Counted from the stretch's first letter, positions 43,915 to 53,661 are shown. The stretch: 64,000 nucleotides of DNA from an uncultured Saprospiraceae bacterium (GCA_938015415.1 CALLPK010000027.1:30899-94898); one strand, 5' to 3'. Numbers and translations are program-made. The notes: generated by a model not told the origin, from the letters alone.

Positions 43915-45222
43915 ATGTCAGCTGCTAATATAAATATCCCGGATTCTACGCAACCTCGCGTGGTTATTGTCGGGGGTGGTTTTGGCGGTCTTACTTTAGC
44001 AGATAAGATGTCGAAGATGAATTTTCAGGTGATTTTGATTGATAAGAATAATTTTCATCAGTTTCAACCGCTATTTTATCAGGTGGCCATGGCAGGACTA
44101 GAGCCTTCTTCTATTTTATTTCCATTACGGAAACTATTTCAAAAAAGAAAAAACGTTTTTATTCGGGTTACGACGGTAACGAAAGTAGATACCCGTCATA
44201 AACGGATTCATACTTTATTGGGCGAACTACACTATGATCACTTGGTTTTAGCGATTGGTGCGGACACCAATTTTTTTGGTAATGAAAAGATTGCCCGTAA
44301 GGCTTTTTCTATGAAATCGGTGGGGGAAGCCTTAACGCTCAGAAACAAAATATTTTACGATTACGAGCGGGCGATCACTACGATGGACTATAAAGAAAGA
44401 CAGGGGTTGATTGATATTGTCATTGTTGGTGGTGGACCTACCGGGGTGGAAGTAGCGGGTGCACTGGCAGAAATGAAAAAATATATTATTCCAAAAGACT
44501 ATACCGAACTGGACACTAATGAAATAGATATTTATCTAATCCAGGGAGGAGATTGTTTGTTAAAAGGAATGTCCGTAGAAGCTTCTCAAAAGGCGGAAGA
44601 GTTTTTAAAGGAGCTGGGTGTGATTATCAAATTAAATTCCCGGGTAGAAGACTTTGATGGCAAACATGTGCACATCAAAGGAGGAGAAAAAATTCAAGCG
44701 AACAAAGTGATTTGGGCAGCCGGGATTAAGGGTAATACGGTGGCTGGACTGCCGGAAGAAAGTATCGTCTGGGGAGGGAGAATAAAGGTAGATCGTGAAA
44801 ACAGGGTAGCGGGCGTAGAGAATGTATACGCCATCGGAGATATTGCTTATATGGAAGAACCGGACTATCCTAAAGGGCATCCACAGGTTGCGCAGGTCGC
44901 AATTCAACAAGGAAAAAATCTGGCTTATAATTTTAAACTGCAAGCGAAGGAAAAGCCCTTTAAACCTTTTAAGTATAAAGATCTTGGATCGATGGCGACC
45001 ATTGGCAGGAATCGTGCGGTAGTAGATTTACCAAAATTTAAGTTTCAGGGTTTTTTCGCCTGGATTGTTTGGTTGTTTGTTCACCTGTTTTCTTTGATTG
45101 GAATGAAAAATCGAGTATTTGTTTTCATAAACTGGGTATGGAACTATTTTACCTACGATCAGTCTCTGAGGCTGATTATCCGACCTAAAAATAGAATTGA
45201 AAAGGAAGAGACTCCATCGTAA
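43915..45222 (+). CDS. ndh: Type II NADH:quinone oxidoreductase (NDH-2 family)
   Basis: A 435-residue flavoprotein; ATG at 43915 chosen over the in-frame TTG at 43909. The FAD site is VVIVGGGFGGLTLADKM (about residues 14-30), the NADH site DIVIVGGGPTGVEVAGALAEM (about 165-185), then the FAD C-terminal site NVYAIGDIAYME. A C-terminal hydrophobic segment (FFAWIVWLFVHLFSLIGM) attaches it to the membrane, where it passes electrons from NADH to quinone without pumping protons. Length is normal. Confidence 0.88.
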   Translation: MSAANINIPDSTQPRVVIVGGGFGGLTLADKMSKMNFQVILIDKNNFHQFQPLFYQVAMAGLEPSSILFPLRKLFQKRKNVFIRVTTVTKVDTRHKRIHTLLGELHYDHLVLAIGADTNFFGNEKIARKAFSMKSVGEALTLRNKIFYDYERAITTMDYKERQGLIDIVIVGGGPTGVEVAGALAEMKKYIIPKDYTELDTNEIDIYLIQGGDCLLKGMSVEASQKAEEFLKELGVIIKLNSRVEDFDGKHVHIKGGEKIQANKVIWAAGIKGNTVAGLPEESIVWGGRIKVDRENRVAGVENVYAIGDIAYMEEPDYPKGHPQVAQVAIQQGKNLAYNFKLQAKEKPFKPFKYKDLGSMATIGRNRAVVDLPKFKFQGFFAWIVWLFVHLFSLIGMKNRVFVFINWVWNYFTYDQSLRLIIRPKNRIEKEETPS

Positions 45223-45314
45223 ATAATCTAGTATGTTCCTTCATTGTCTCCATTTTATTGAGTAAAATTAGCTTACTTAAGTACCTCAAACCCCTGGAAG
45301 GCCCTTCCAGAGAT

Positions 45315-45345
45315 TTGCATAAATACCAAAAGGTCATTATCTTTG
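45315..45345 (+). promoter_or_regulatory. Consensus promoter with a 200-nt leader before the 45551 gene
   Basis: TTG (45315-45317), 20-nt spacer, TATCTTTG (45338-45345). The following 200 nt carry no ORF but end in a hairpin (CTTAAACAAC...GTTGTTAAG, 45511-45535) 15 bp before the start codon. An upstream hairpin (45294-45310) lies within the 329-bp gap after ndh and may end ndh transcription. Confidence 0.6.
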
Positions 45346-45550
45346 TTATAGAACACATTAACTTTCCGGTCATCCTACTATTTCGCTTTAGGATCTTTTT
45401 CGAATAATTACTGCACAATTATACATTCATTTTAAACAATTACCAGACATTGTATAGGTTGCTCTATTTTGAGCTATCCTATTGTATTTAGTCCCTAAAT
45501 GGTGGTAATTCTTAAACAACTTCGTAGTTGTTAAGTAAAAAATCCGAAAC

Positions 45551-46564
45551 ATGAACATATTTAAAAAAACCTCAATCTTTTTACTACTTACGGTAGTTAT
45601 CTATTCGCCTTTAAGGGCGCAAAAAAAACTGGCCTTGGCCAATGAGTGCTTCAACTCGAAAGCGTATTACTTAGCCAGCCGTTATTATCAGGAATTTTTT
45701 GGGCAAATGAATGACTGTCATCCTGATCAACTAAAGATGGCCCAATCTCTAGCTGCTACCCGGCAATTGGTGGCAGCAGAAAGTGTTTTTCATAGTTATA
45801 TGAATTGCCAAAAAGATAACCCTGCCGCTTATCTTGCTTATGGAAAATTTTTGATGGATATCCAAGCCTACGAAAAAGCCATTCCTTACTTTGAAAAAGC
45901 GATGGAGGCGGAACCACAACTTGCTAGTCACTATATGCTTGTTTGCCGGACGGCATTGCCTAAGCCGCCAGAAGCGGAAGCCACCAGTATTTTTGTAAAT
46001 CAAGTCACAGCGCGCCCTAACGAATCCCAAACGTCCGTATTGAGCGATGAACCTTCTAACATGATTTCGGTTCATAAAACGCCACTCAGTAGCCCAGTAA
46101 ATACGTCAAACCAGGAGGCCGCTCCTATTCCAATTCAAATAAGCCAAACGACGAGTGCTACAGAGGAGATAAATCTATACGATGCGATGGTTTCGGCAGA
46201 TAAGGAGGTGAAGAGGGAAGAGGTAAGTAAGAATCCTTCTAAAAAAGCCATTACCAACGGTGCTCCTAAGAGCCTGATCGTAGCAAAAGCTACCTCGGAG
46301 GCAGTTGCAGTGCCGCAGAAAATGTCACCTTATGGTGTCCGGTTAGGAACATACAACAATACAACGATCCCTGATTTATCATCTATTCAAGCTTATGGAA
46401 CGATTGAGCAAAAGCAATGGAAGGGAAAAACGATTCTTTTTTTGGTAGATTTTTCTAGTAGGGAAGCAGCGGAAGCAGCGGTTACCATCGCTAGACAGAA
46501 TAAATTTCGTTCTGCTACATTGGTAGAAAAGCTGGCGAGCGGGCGCATGAAAAGTGTTAAGTGA
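45551..46564 (+). CDS. Exported TPR protein with SPOR-like C-terminal domain
   Basis: A 337-residue protein with signal peptide (IFLLLTVVIYSPLRAQ). Residues about 25-140 carry TPR-type helices (NSKAYYLASRYYQEFF, AYLAYGKFLMDIQAYEKAIPYFEKAMEAEP). A Ser/Thr/Pro-rich linker of about 110 residues follows, and the last 75 residues (GVRLGTYNNTTIPDL, FLVDFSSREAAEAAVTIARQ) look like a SPOR-type fold, which binds denuded peptidoglycan. A periplasmic cell-envelope role is likely. A strong bidirectional terminator follows. Confidence 0.65.
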   Translation: MNIFKKTSIFLLLTVVIYSPLRAQKKLALANECFNSKAYYLASRYYQEFFGQMNDCHPDQLKMAQSLAATRQLVAAESVFHSYMNCQKDNPAAYLAYGKFLMDIQAYEKAIPYFEKAMEAEPQLASHYMLVCRTALPKPPEAEATSIFVNQVTARPNESQTSVLSDEPSNMISVHKTPLSSPVNTSNQEAAPIPIQISQTTSATEEINLYDAMVSADKEVKREEVSKNPSKKAITNGAPKSLIVAKATSEAVAVPQKMSPYGVRLGTYNNTTIPDLSSIQAYGTIEQKQWKGKTILFLVDFSSREAAEAAVTIARQNKFRSATLVEKLASGRMKSVK

Positions 46565-46587
46565 GAAGACAGCACAGCGGAGAGGCC

Positions 46588-46634
46588 GCAATAAAAAAGC
46601 GTAAGAAATCTGATTTCTTACGCTTTTTTATTGC
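46588..46634. terminator. Bidirectional terminator
   Basis: A 47-bp near-perfect palindrome (23-bp arms) with A6 on one side and T7 on the other, between the convergent 45551 gene and mnmD. Confidence 0.9.
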
Positions 46635-46648
46635 AATTATTTCAATTA

Positions 46649-47338
46649 TTAAGTTGGTTTAATCGCTCTGATCATCTCTCTTTTACCAGGAGGTCCTTCT
46701 AGTGTTTCCACCGTAAAACCAATGGCTTTCAAACCACGTTTAACGGTTCCTTTAGCACAATAGGTAACCATAATACCACCAGGAGCCATTAATTCAAAAA
46801 GTTGTTGAAAAACCGCTTCAGTCCATAATTCTGGCTGCGCATTAGGTGCGAAGGCATCAAAATAAACCAGATCAAATTTCTGATCAGAAGTAAAATCTGC
46901 CAGGGTCTTTTTACGCTTAATTAATGTAAATTGATGATCAAATTCGATGGGTGTTTCCCAGGCTTCTTCGTGAATTTTTAAGAAACAAGCTTCATGTTTC
47001 TCATCATCGCCTGGTGCTTGCGCAACAGCAGGATAATTTAAAGATTGGGCCATTTCCAGAGAAATTGGATAAGGTTCGATTCCCGTAAATTCGATTTTTT
47101 TACCTAGGGTTTGATTTTCTAGCATCGTCAACCAGGCGTTTAAGCCGGTACCAAGACCGATTTCTAGAATTTTAATGTTTTCTTTGGTATTTATTGCTTT
47201 TAAACCAGCGTTAATAAATACGTGCAAACTCTCTTTAAGGGCACCGTGCCTGGAGTGATAGCTCTCATTAAATTGCTCCGAAATAATGGAGTGAGAACCA
47301 TCGTCAGTAAGGTACACCCCATGTGTTTGGATGTCCAT
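46649..47338 (-). CDS. mnmD: tRNA (mnm5s2U34)-methyltransferase, MnmD-type
   Basis: A 229-residue S-adenosylmethionine-dependent methyltransferase that completes the mnm5s2U modification of the tRNA wobble uridine; in E. coli it is the N-domain of MnmC, here a stand-alone enzyme without the FAD oxidase half. Visible: DDGSHSIISEQFNESYHSRHG at the start (in pieces), the SAM site ILEIGLGTGLNAW, FDLVYFDAFAPNAQPELW, GGIMVTYCAKGTVKRGL and GPPGKREMIRA. Normal length for the stand-alone form. Confidence 0.92.
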   Translation of the reverse strand: MDIQTHGVYLTDDGSHSIISEQFNESYHSRHGALKESLHVFINAGLKAINTKENIKILEIGLGTGLNAWLTMLENQTLGKKIEFTGIEPYPISLEMAQSLNYPAVAQAPGDDEKHEACFLKIHEEAWETPIEFDHQFTLIKRKKTLADFTSDQKFDLVYFDAFAPNAQPELWTEAVFQQLFELMAPGGIMVTYCAKGTVKRGLKAIGFTVETLEGPPGKREMIRAIKPT

Positions 47339-47452
47339 GTTTTTTAGCCTTTTAAAATGTACAGTGTAATAGCCTAAAAACCTTAAATGGTTTATCAGGA
47401 GTAAAATTTAATCTTTTTTGTGTCTTAATTGGCCCTTTGGGGTTAAAAGGGG

Positions 47453-47623
47453 CTACTCAAAAAGGAGTTGTGTGGATAATCGTTGAGTGGAAAGCACTTC
47501 TATGGTATCACTAACAGAAAAAGTAGGGCAACCCATTCCTCTATTACAACTAGAAAAACTTATAGTTGTTGCAGCAAAGATAATAAAAGGTAGAAGTTTT
47601 TTTAAGTTTTTAAAAAATTTCAT
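47453..47623 (-). CDS. Small lipoprotein (56 residues)
   Basis: A short ORF below usual size cut-offs: MKFFKNLKKLLPFIIFAATT leads into lipobox SFSSC (Cys26), and the mature part is only 31 residues (NRGMGCPTFSVSDTIEVL ...). A -7 box TACTTTTG lies on the minus strand at 47655-47648, 25 bp upstream of the start. The classic basic start, hydrophobic core and lipobox support a real gene; the function is unknown. The rest of the 47339-47763 gap shows nothing else. Confidence 0.7.
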   Translation of the reverse strand: MKFFKNLKKLLPFIIFAATTISFSSCNRGMGCPTFSVSDTIEVLSTQRLSTQLLFE

Positions 47624-47763
47624 TATAGATAAATTAGTAGATTAGGACAAAAGTACATTAAAGCTATAAAATATGGTAAAATAACGTGATTAAATTCTTG
47701 GATATTATATTAACTTGCCCTCTTCTGACAATATCTGTCTTTACCATTACATAACCAGTAAAA

Positions 47764-49131
47764 ATGCGCATTCATCTAATTGCCATTGGAGGTAGTGCTA
47801 TGCACAATATCGCTTTAGCATTATATTACAATCATCATACCGTTAGTGGCTCTGATGACGAGATCTATAACCCGGCACGGGATCGTCTTGATGCTCGGGG
47901 ATTGCTTCCTCAAAAAATGGGGTGGGATCCCGACCGGATTACCAAAGAGCTTGACCTGGTGATCCTCGGAATGCACGCTCGTCCCGATAATCCTGAGCTA
48001 CAAAGGGCCAAAGAACTGAATATTCCCATTTATAGCTATCCTGCTTATGTATACGAGCAGGCGAAGAGACAAAAACGGGTGGTTATTGCGGGAAGTCACG
48101 GTAAAACTACTACTACCAGTATGGTCATGCACGTTTTAAAATACCTTAAAAAAGACTTTGATTATCTGGTCGGAGCGCAGTTGGATGGTTTTGAAACGAT
48201 GGCCCGCTTTTCGGACGCCCCGGTTACGATTATAGAAGGGGATGAGTATCTGAGTTCTCCCATCGACCGACGGCCTAAATTTTTACATTATTTACCCGAT
48301 TTAGCGGTGATTACCGGCATTGCCTGGGATCATATTAATGTTTTTCCTGATTTTGAGGATTATAAAAATCAGTTCCTGCTACTGGCGCAGTCAATGCCCG
48401 TTTCGGGGAAACTATTTTATTATAAAAATGATCCGCATTTACCAAAGTTAATGGCCGATGCTTCTATTGTTTGTAAAGTGATACCATACGAAGGATTTAA
48501 CTTTCGGATAAAAAATAACCAAACGTTGTTAATGCCTGATAGTGGAAAGGAAATTCCACTTAAGATTTTTGGGGCGCATAATTTGGAAAATTTACAGGCT
48601 GCGTATTTTTTGTGCCTGAATCTAGGCGTTACGTCCGCTGATTTTTTCAGCGCCATCAAAACTTTCAAAGGAGCTGCCAAACGGCTGGACTTTTTGTGCA
48701 AAACGAATACTGCGCTCGCTTACAAAGATTTTGCTCATGCTCCTTCCAAAGTTAAAGCAACTACCGAAGCTATGAAAGCACAGTACCCCAGGAGAAAACT
48801 GATCGCCTGCGTCGAATTACATACTTTTAGTAGTTTAAATAAAAAATTCCTGTCTCATTACAAAAAATCCCTGGCCGCAGCGGATCGGGCTTTCGTTTTT
48901 TACAGCGAGCACACCTTGAAAATGAAAAAATTACCTGCCATTAAACCTGCTGACATTCAAAAAGCATTTAACCATCCTAATCTGACGGTCATTCAAAATG
49001 AATATACTATGCTTGATAAGGCGCTTAGAAGGTTTGGTTGGAAAGAACAGAATTTATTATTAATGACCTCTGGTAATTTTGGTGGTTGGGATATGAAAAA
49101 GGAAATTAGAAAAATTTTATCAAAGAATTAA
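47764..49131 (+). CDS. mpl: Mur ligase family protein, Mpl-like
   Basis: A 455-residue ATP-dependent ligase. N-terminal UDP-MurNAc-binding part MRIHLIAIGGSAMHNIALAL, ATP site VVIAGSHGKTTTTSMV (about residues 107-122), central EGDEYLSSPIDRRPKFLHY and GIAWDHINVFPD, C-terminal KDFAHAPSKVKATTEAMK. These fit Mpl, which reattaches the recycled murein tripeptide to UDP-MurNAc, better than MurC: SPIDRRPKF and DFAHAPSKV are Mpl-type. Length is normal. A recycling role is inferred from family. Confidence 0.82.
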   Translation: MRIHLIAIGGSAMHNIALALYYNHHTVSGSDDEIYNPARDRLDARGLLPQKMGWDPDRITKELDLVILGMHARPDNPELQRAKELNIPIYSYPAYVYEQAKRQKRVVIAGSHGKTTTTSMVMHVLKYLKKDFDYLVGAQLDGFETMARFSDAPVTIIEGDEYLSSPIDRRPKFLHYLPDLAVITGIAWDHINVFPDFEDYKNQFLLLAQSMPVSGKLFYYKNDPHLPKLMADASIVCKVIPYEGFNFRIKNNQTLLMPDSGKEIPLKIFGAHNLENLQAAYFLCLNLGVTSADFFSAIKTFKGAAKRLDFLCKTNTALAYKDFAHAPSKVKATTEAMKAQYPRRKLIACVELHTFSSLNKKFLSHYKKSLAAADRAFVFYSEHTLKMKKLPAIKPADIQKAFNHPNLTVIQNEYTMLDKALRRFGWKEQNLLLMTSGNFGGWDMKKEIRKILSKN

Positions 49132-49265
49132 CTAAAAGAAAAGCGACAAATTCCCCTTTTCCACCGTTATTGCAGTAAGGTTTCCTTTAATTTTCACAAT
49201 TGTAGTCAATTGATGGGAATTCAGGAGCGCGTTTAAAGCTATTATAAAACTAAAACACTCATTTT

Positions 49266-51686
49266 ATGAAACAAACAACCCTCACGTTGTGGATACTACT
49301 TATTTGTAGTTGTCACCTCCTTGCCCAAAAGGTCGAAACATTTACGATCAGTGGCTATATTCAAGACCTGGATTCAGGAGAAAAACTCATCACCGCCAAT
49401 GTTTACGATTATCAATCCGAAAAAGGAGCGGTTTCCAATACCTATGGATTTTATAGTCTCACCTTACCGAAGGACAGTGTCCTGCTCACGATCAGTTATA
49501 TTGGTTACAAAGACCAGAACCTTTCTTTATATCTGGATAAGGATATTACCCTCAATATTGACTTGGCCGCCGAACTAGCCTTCGAGGAAATTGAAGTGGT
49601 TGCCAAAAAGAAAGATCGAATCGAGGAGCGAACCCGGATGAGTACCGTTGAAGTACCCGTAGCTCAGATCAAACAAATACCTGCGCTTTTTGGAGAAGTA
49701 GATGTGCTCAAAGCGTTACAACTATTGCCTGGAATTCAGTCGGGTGGGGAAGGGCAGAATGGTTTGTACGTTCGTGGAGGAAGTCCGGATCAGAATCTGA
49801 TTTTACTGGACGGCGTACCCGTTTATAATGCTTCGCATTTGTTTGGCTTCTTTTCTGTTTTTAATGCCGATGCAATCAAGGATGTGACCCTCACCAAGGG
49901 AGGTTTTCCGGCCCGGTACGGTGGGCGATTATCTTCGGTCATTGAGATTAATATGAAAGAAGGAGACATGAACGACTGGCATGGAACCGGAACGATTGGG
50001 TTGATTGCCTCCAAGCTTACCCTCGAAGGTCCGATCAAAAAAGACAAAACTTCGCTGATTATTTCAGGGCGTCGTACGTACATAGATCTACTGGCCAGGC
50101 CCTTTATTAAAAGTAGTTTTGAATCTGAAGGTAGTACGGGGGGGCTCGGTTATTTTTTCCACGATATTAATGCTAAAATCAATCATAAGATTTCTGAAAA
50201 GGATCGGTTGTATTTTAGTGTATACGCTGGGAAAGATGATTTTTATTTTAGAGAAAGGTACCGTGATGACTTTGGTGGTAACCAGAATGAATACACTACC
50301 GAAGCGGGATTGACGTGGGGGAATGTTACTTCTGCGTTGCGCTGGAATCATTTGTGGAATAACAAATTATTTAGCAATGCTTCGCTTACTTACAGTCAGT
50401 ATAATTTTGATACCAAAGCGGAAGAAGAAGATATTTATACTTTTGCGGGCAGTCGGGAAGTCTCTTCTTTTGCGTTAAACTATAATTCTGGCATCAATGA
50501 TTTATCGGCTAAGATTGATTTTGATTTTATTCCCAATCCGGAGCATTACTTCCGTTTTGGTGCCAGTGTGATTAACCATACTTTTAAGCCGGGCGCCTTT
50601 GATTTGGATATCTTCTCCGAAGATGATGACGGTACGTTTACCCTGGATACTTTGTTGGGACAACCAAATGTAAACGCCTGGGAATTTGCAACTTACGTTG
50701 AAGATGATTTTAAGATTGGCGATAATTTTAAAGTAAATGCGGGCCTGCATTTTTCTGGATTTAGCCTGTCCGAAAAAAGTTATTTTTCATTGCAGCCTCG
50801 TCTTGGAATGCGTTACCTTTTACCAGATGGTACGGCGATCAAAGCTTCTTATGCCCAGATGCGGCAGTATGTACAATTGCTTACTAATGATGGAATTGGT
50901 CTGCCGACTGATCTTTGGCTACCGACCACCGCCAGGATCAAACCACAGGACAGCTGGCAGGTGGCGCTCGGTGCAGCCAAGACTTTTAACAAAGAATACG
51001 AAATCAGTATTGAAGGATACTATAAAGATATGTCGAACCTGGTTAGTTATAAAGAAGGGGCTAGTCTTTTTCAATTAAACGACTGGCAGGATCGGGTGAC
51101 GCAGGGAGATGGAAAGTCTTACGGTGCCGAATTTTTTGTACAGAAGAAAACGGGCCGTTTAACCGGCTGGGTGGGGTATACCTGGTCTAAAACTACCCGT
51201 ACTTTTGCAGAATTAAATTTTGGAAAAACCTTTGATTTTAAGTACGACCGACGGCACGATTTAAGTGTGGTGGCTAGTTACAACCTCAGTCCGCGGATAA
51301 AAATAAGCGGAACCTGGGTTTATGGAACCGGCAATGCGGTGACGCTGGCCAATTCAAATTATCGGGTTAGTTATCCCAATATGGGGCTTCCAGCCAGCTT
51401 TAGAAATGTATTTAATGGTGGATCAAGGGACGTTGAATATTATGAAGAGCGCAACAACTTCAGAATGAAATCTTACCACCGGATGGATATCGGAATGGAG
51501 TTTTCTAAACAGAAAAAACGATACAAAAGGACTTGGTCGCTGGGGGCATACAATGTTTACAATAATCAAAATCCATTCTTTATTTTTGTTGATTCTGAAT
51601 TCGAAAATGGTACCTCCGAGAATGTACTAAAGCAAGCTAGTCTGTTTCCGGTTTTACCTTATTTTGCCTGGAGGTTTGAATTCTAG
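49266..51686 (+). CDS. TonB-dependent receptor with carboxypeptidase-like regulatory domain
   Basis: An 806-residue outer-membrane receptor: signal peptide (LWILLICSCHLLAQ), N-terminal CarboxypepD_reg-like domain (ISGYIQDLDSGEKL ... ISYIGYKDQ, about 28-100), plug (about 125-235: LPGIQSGGEGQNGLYVRGGS, NLILLDGVPVYNASHLFGFF, PARYGGRLSSVI), then a 22-strand-type barrel ending in WRFEF. Paired with the DUF4249 lipoprotein 55 bp downstream, the arrangement common in Bacteroidota; the substrate is unknown. Confidence 0.92.
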   Translation: MKQTTLTLWILLICSCHLLAQKVETFTISGYIQDLDSGEKLITANVYDYQSEKGAVSNTYGFYSLTLPKDSVLLTISYIGYKDQNLSLYLDKDITLNIDLAAELAFEEIEVVAKKKDRIEERTRMSTVEVPVAQIKQIPALFGEVDVLKALQLLPGIQSGGEGQNGLYVRGGSPDQNLILLDGVPVYNASHLFGFFSVFNADAIKDVTLTKGGFPARYGGRLSSVIEINMKEGDMNDWHGTGTIGLIASKLTLEGPIKKDKTSLIISGRRTYIDLLARPFIKSSFESEGSTGGLGYFFHDINAKINHKISEKDRLYFSVYAGKDDFYFRERYRDDFGGNQNEYTTEAGLTWGNVTSALRWNHLWNNKLFSNASLTYSQYNFDTKAEEEDIYTFAGSREVSSFALNYNSGINDLSAKIDFDFIPNPEHYFRFGASVINHTFKPGAFDLDIFSEDDDGTFTLDTLLGQPNVNAWEFATYVEDDFKIGDNFKVNAGLHFSGFSLSEKSYFSLQPRLGMRYLLPDGTAIKASYAQMRQYVQLLTNDGIGLPTDLWLPTTARIKPQDSWQVALGAAKTFNKEYEISIEGYYKDMSNLVSYKEGASLFQLNDWQDRVTQGDGKSYGAEFFVQKKTGRLTGWVGYTWSKTTRTFAELNFGKTFDFKYDRRHDLSVVASYNLSPRIKISGTWVYGTGNAVTLANSNYRVSYPNMGLPASFRNVFNGGSRDVEYYEERNNFRMKSYHRMDIGMEFSKQKKRYKRTWSLGAYNVYNNQNPFFIFVDSEFENGTSENVLKQASLFPVLPYFAWRFEF

Positions 51687-51741
51687 CATTCGTGGAAGTT
51701 TGTTGAGCGTAGTTGTTTTTAATACTTAAAATAAAATTATT

Positions 51742-52635
51742 ATGAAAAATATATTGTTTTTTACACTGGCCTTAATCTTATTTACTTCGTGTGAAGATTT
51801 TTTCACTACCACCTTAAAAGTAGATCCACCGCCACACGAAGATCAGATTGTTACGAGCGCCTTTTTTTCCAATACAGATACTTCGCTGGTAGCTTTGGTT
51901 AATCGAAGTAGCGCCATTCTGGAAAATAGTGATTTTAATACCGGAAATTTATCGAACTCCACCGTTCAGCTTTTTTCAGGAGATCAATTATTGACCACGC
52001 TTCCTTATCTGGAAAGTCAATTCCAATTCCGATTCAATCATATTGAAGAGAATACCAGCGTTGTTTTTAACCCGGGTCAGGAATATACCCTAAAGGTCAA
52101 TCACCCTGACTACGAAGAGGCATCGGCTACCGCGGTCGTACCTAACGAGGTAGTTCCCTTTCGATTTGAGTTGGAGGAAGATGCCGGAATTGACGAATTT
52201 GGGGATCGTACCGATCGGGTCACCGTAGAATTTACGGATCCAACGGAGGAAGAAAATTTTTATGAAGTAGCGGTTTTCTCCGTCCGTAATTTTGATGGAA
52301 ATATTAATTTCGAAACCCATTACCTCACTTCCTTAGACTTTAATCTGGAAGAATCTCTATTTGATGCATCACTTCTGAGCGACGAAACGTTTAATGGTCA
52401 AGACTATAAATTACAAATCAATATCAATCGTTTCCAAAATGAGCAGGAGGATATTCAAACGTTTCTAGTCTGGCGGTCGGTGACGAAAGATTATTACCAG
52501 TTTGCCCGCTCGCTTATTCTACAGAGGAATTCCGAAGATTTCGGACCTTTTTCCGAACCAGTTGCCATTAAATCTAATTTTGAAAATGGACTGGGATTAT
52601 TCACTATCAATTTTGAACGGGTTTATCCGTTGTAA
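51742..52635 (+). CDS. DUF4249 family lipoprotein
   Basis: A 297-residue surface or periplasmic lipoprotein: lipobox LFTSC (Cys17), then beta-rich sequence with QIVTSAFFSNTDTSLVALVNRS at the start of the DUF4249 region and YTLKVNHPDYEEASATAVVP, the usual domain hinge. It follows the TonB receptor and probably acts with it as an accessory binding protein (inference). Confidence 0.85.
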   Translation: MKNILFFTLALILFTSCEDFFTTTLKVDPPPHEDQIVTSAFFSNTDTSLVALVNRSSAILENSDFNTGNLSNSTVQLFSGDQLLTTLPYLESQFQFRFNHIEENTSVVFNPGQEYTLKVNHPDYEEASATAVVPNEVVPFRFELEEDAGIDEFGDRTDRVTVEFTDPTEEENFYEVAVFSVRNFDGNINFETHYLTSLDFNLEESLFDASLLSDETFNGQDYKLQININRFQNEQEDIQTFLVWRSVTKDYYQFARSLILQRNSEDFGPFSEPVAIKSNFENGLGLFTINFERVYPL

Positions 52636-52660
52636 AATTTTTAAGAAACTATTTAAATCG

Positions 52661-52696
52661 GCCGGGGCATGAGCTATTGTGTCCTGGCTTATTTTA
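52661..52696 (+). terminator. Terminator after the DUF4249 gene
   Basis: Nine-pair stem with two G.U pairs (52661-52669 with 52680-52688) followed by TTATTTTAT. Confidence 0.5.
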
Positions 52697-52748
52697 TGTA
52701 ATTTGATAACTAATTTTGTTTCTTAACAAGCGGATATTTCTGAGCCTT

Positions 52749-52778
52749 TTGTTTTTGATCCTGACTTTATTATTTTTG
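52749..52778 (+). promoter_or_regulatory. Consensus promoter for the YebC/PmpR gene
   Basis: TTG (52749-52751), 19-nt spacer, TATTTTTG (52771-52778), 61 bp upstream of the ATG at 52839. It excludes the longer frame from 52716. Confidence 0.65.
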
Positions 52779-52838
52779 CAAGTATTAAGAAAAAACCTGA
52801 ATGACCATATTTTTTACCAATTAAAACTTAATTCTTCG

Positions 52839-53567
52839 ATGGGAAGAGCATTTGAATATCGAAAAGCCCGTAAAATGGCCCGTTGGTCTGCAATGGCCAA
52901 GGCGTTTACGCGGATAGGAAAAGAAATCACGATTGCGGTTAAGGAAGGAGGGCCTGATCCAGATACGAATTCACGTCTGCGAGCAGCGATTCAGAATGCT
53001 AAGGCGGCGAATATGCCCAAAGATAACGTGGAACGGGCCATCAAAAATGCTTCTGATAAAGATACTTCAGAATACAAAGAGGCCCTTTTCGAAGGATACG
53101 GTCCCCACGGAATTGCCTTTCTCATCGAAACGGCTACAGATAATAACAACCGTACCGTCGCCAATGTCCGTAGTTATTTCAATAAATGTAATGGTAGCCT
53201 TGGAACTTCCGGTTCGGTGGCCTTTATGTTTGATCACCAGTGCCAATTTCAGGTGAAAGGTGAAAATCTGGATGTAGAGGAGCTGGAATTAGAACTAATT
53301 GACTTTGGTGCAGAAGAAGTATTTGAAGAAGAAGATGGTATTATGATCTTCTCTTCCTTTGAGAATTTTGGCTCTATTCAAAAAGCATTAGAAGCAAAAG
53401 AAGACCTGGAGATCGTTTCTTCCGGATTTGAGCGAATCCCAAACGTAACAAAAACTTTAGATACTCCTGAGCAAATTGCGGACATTGAAAAACTAATTGA
53501 AAAAATTGAAGAAGATGATGATGTCCAACAAGTATATCATAATTGGGAAGTAACGGAAACCTCATGA
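52839..53567 (+). CDS. YebC/PmpR family protein
   Basis: 242 residues from the ATG at 52839, where the family begins (MGRAFEYRKARKMARWSAMAK). Further motifs: FTRIGKEITIAVKEGGPDPD, NARLRAAI-like NSRLRAAIQNAKAANMPKDN, FEGYGPHGIAFLIE, TDNNNRTVANVRSYF, GSLGTSGSVAFMF. These proteins are described as DNA-binding regulators and more recently as ribosome-associated factors that relieve stalling; which applies here is unknown. The N-terminus GRAFEYRK instead of the GHSKWxNIKHRK of Proteobacteria is the Bacteroidota form. Confidence 0.93.
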   Translation: MGRAFEYRKARKMARWSAMAKAFTRIGKEITIAVKEGGPDPDTNSRLRAAIQNAKAANMPKDNVERAIKNASDKDTSEYKEALFEGYGPHGIAFLIETATDNNNRTVANVRSYFNKCNGSLGTSGSVAFMFDHQCQFQVKGENLDVEELELELIDFGAEEVFEEEDGIMIFSSFENFGSIQKALEAKEDLEIVSSGFERIPNVTKTLDTPEQIADIEKLIEKIEEDDDVQQVYHNWEVTETS

Positions 53568-53661
53568 TTTTTCAATCATACATTCAAGAATTATCGTAGA
53601 ACAATCAAGGTGAAAAAGGGTTTTATAGCTGCCGACACGATTCATTCCTAAGATAATATAT

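Noticed and set aside
45185-45418. Minus-strand ORF of 77 codons after ndh
   Set aside because: No family resemblance; it overlaps the ndh end and a consensus plus-strand promoter.
52716-52838. Hydrophobic N-terminal extension of the YebC/PmpR protein
   Set aside because: A consensus promoter lies inside it and the family starts at the ATG at 52839; YebC is cytoplasmic.
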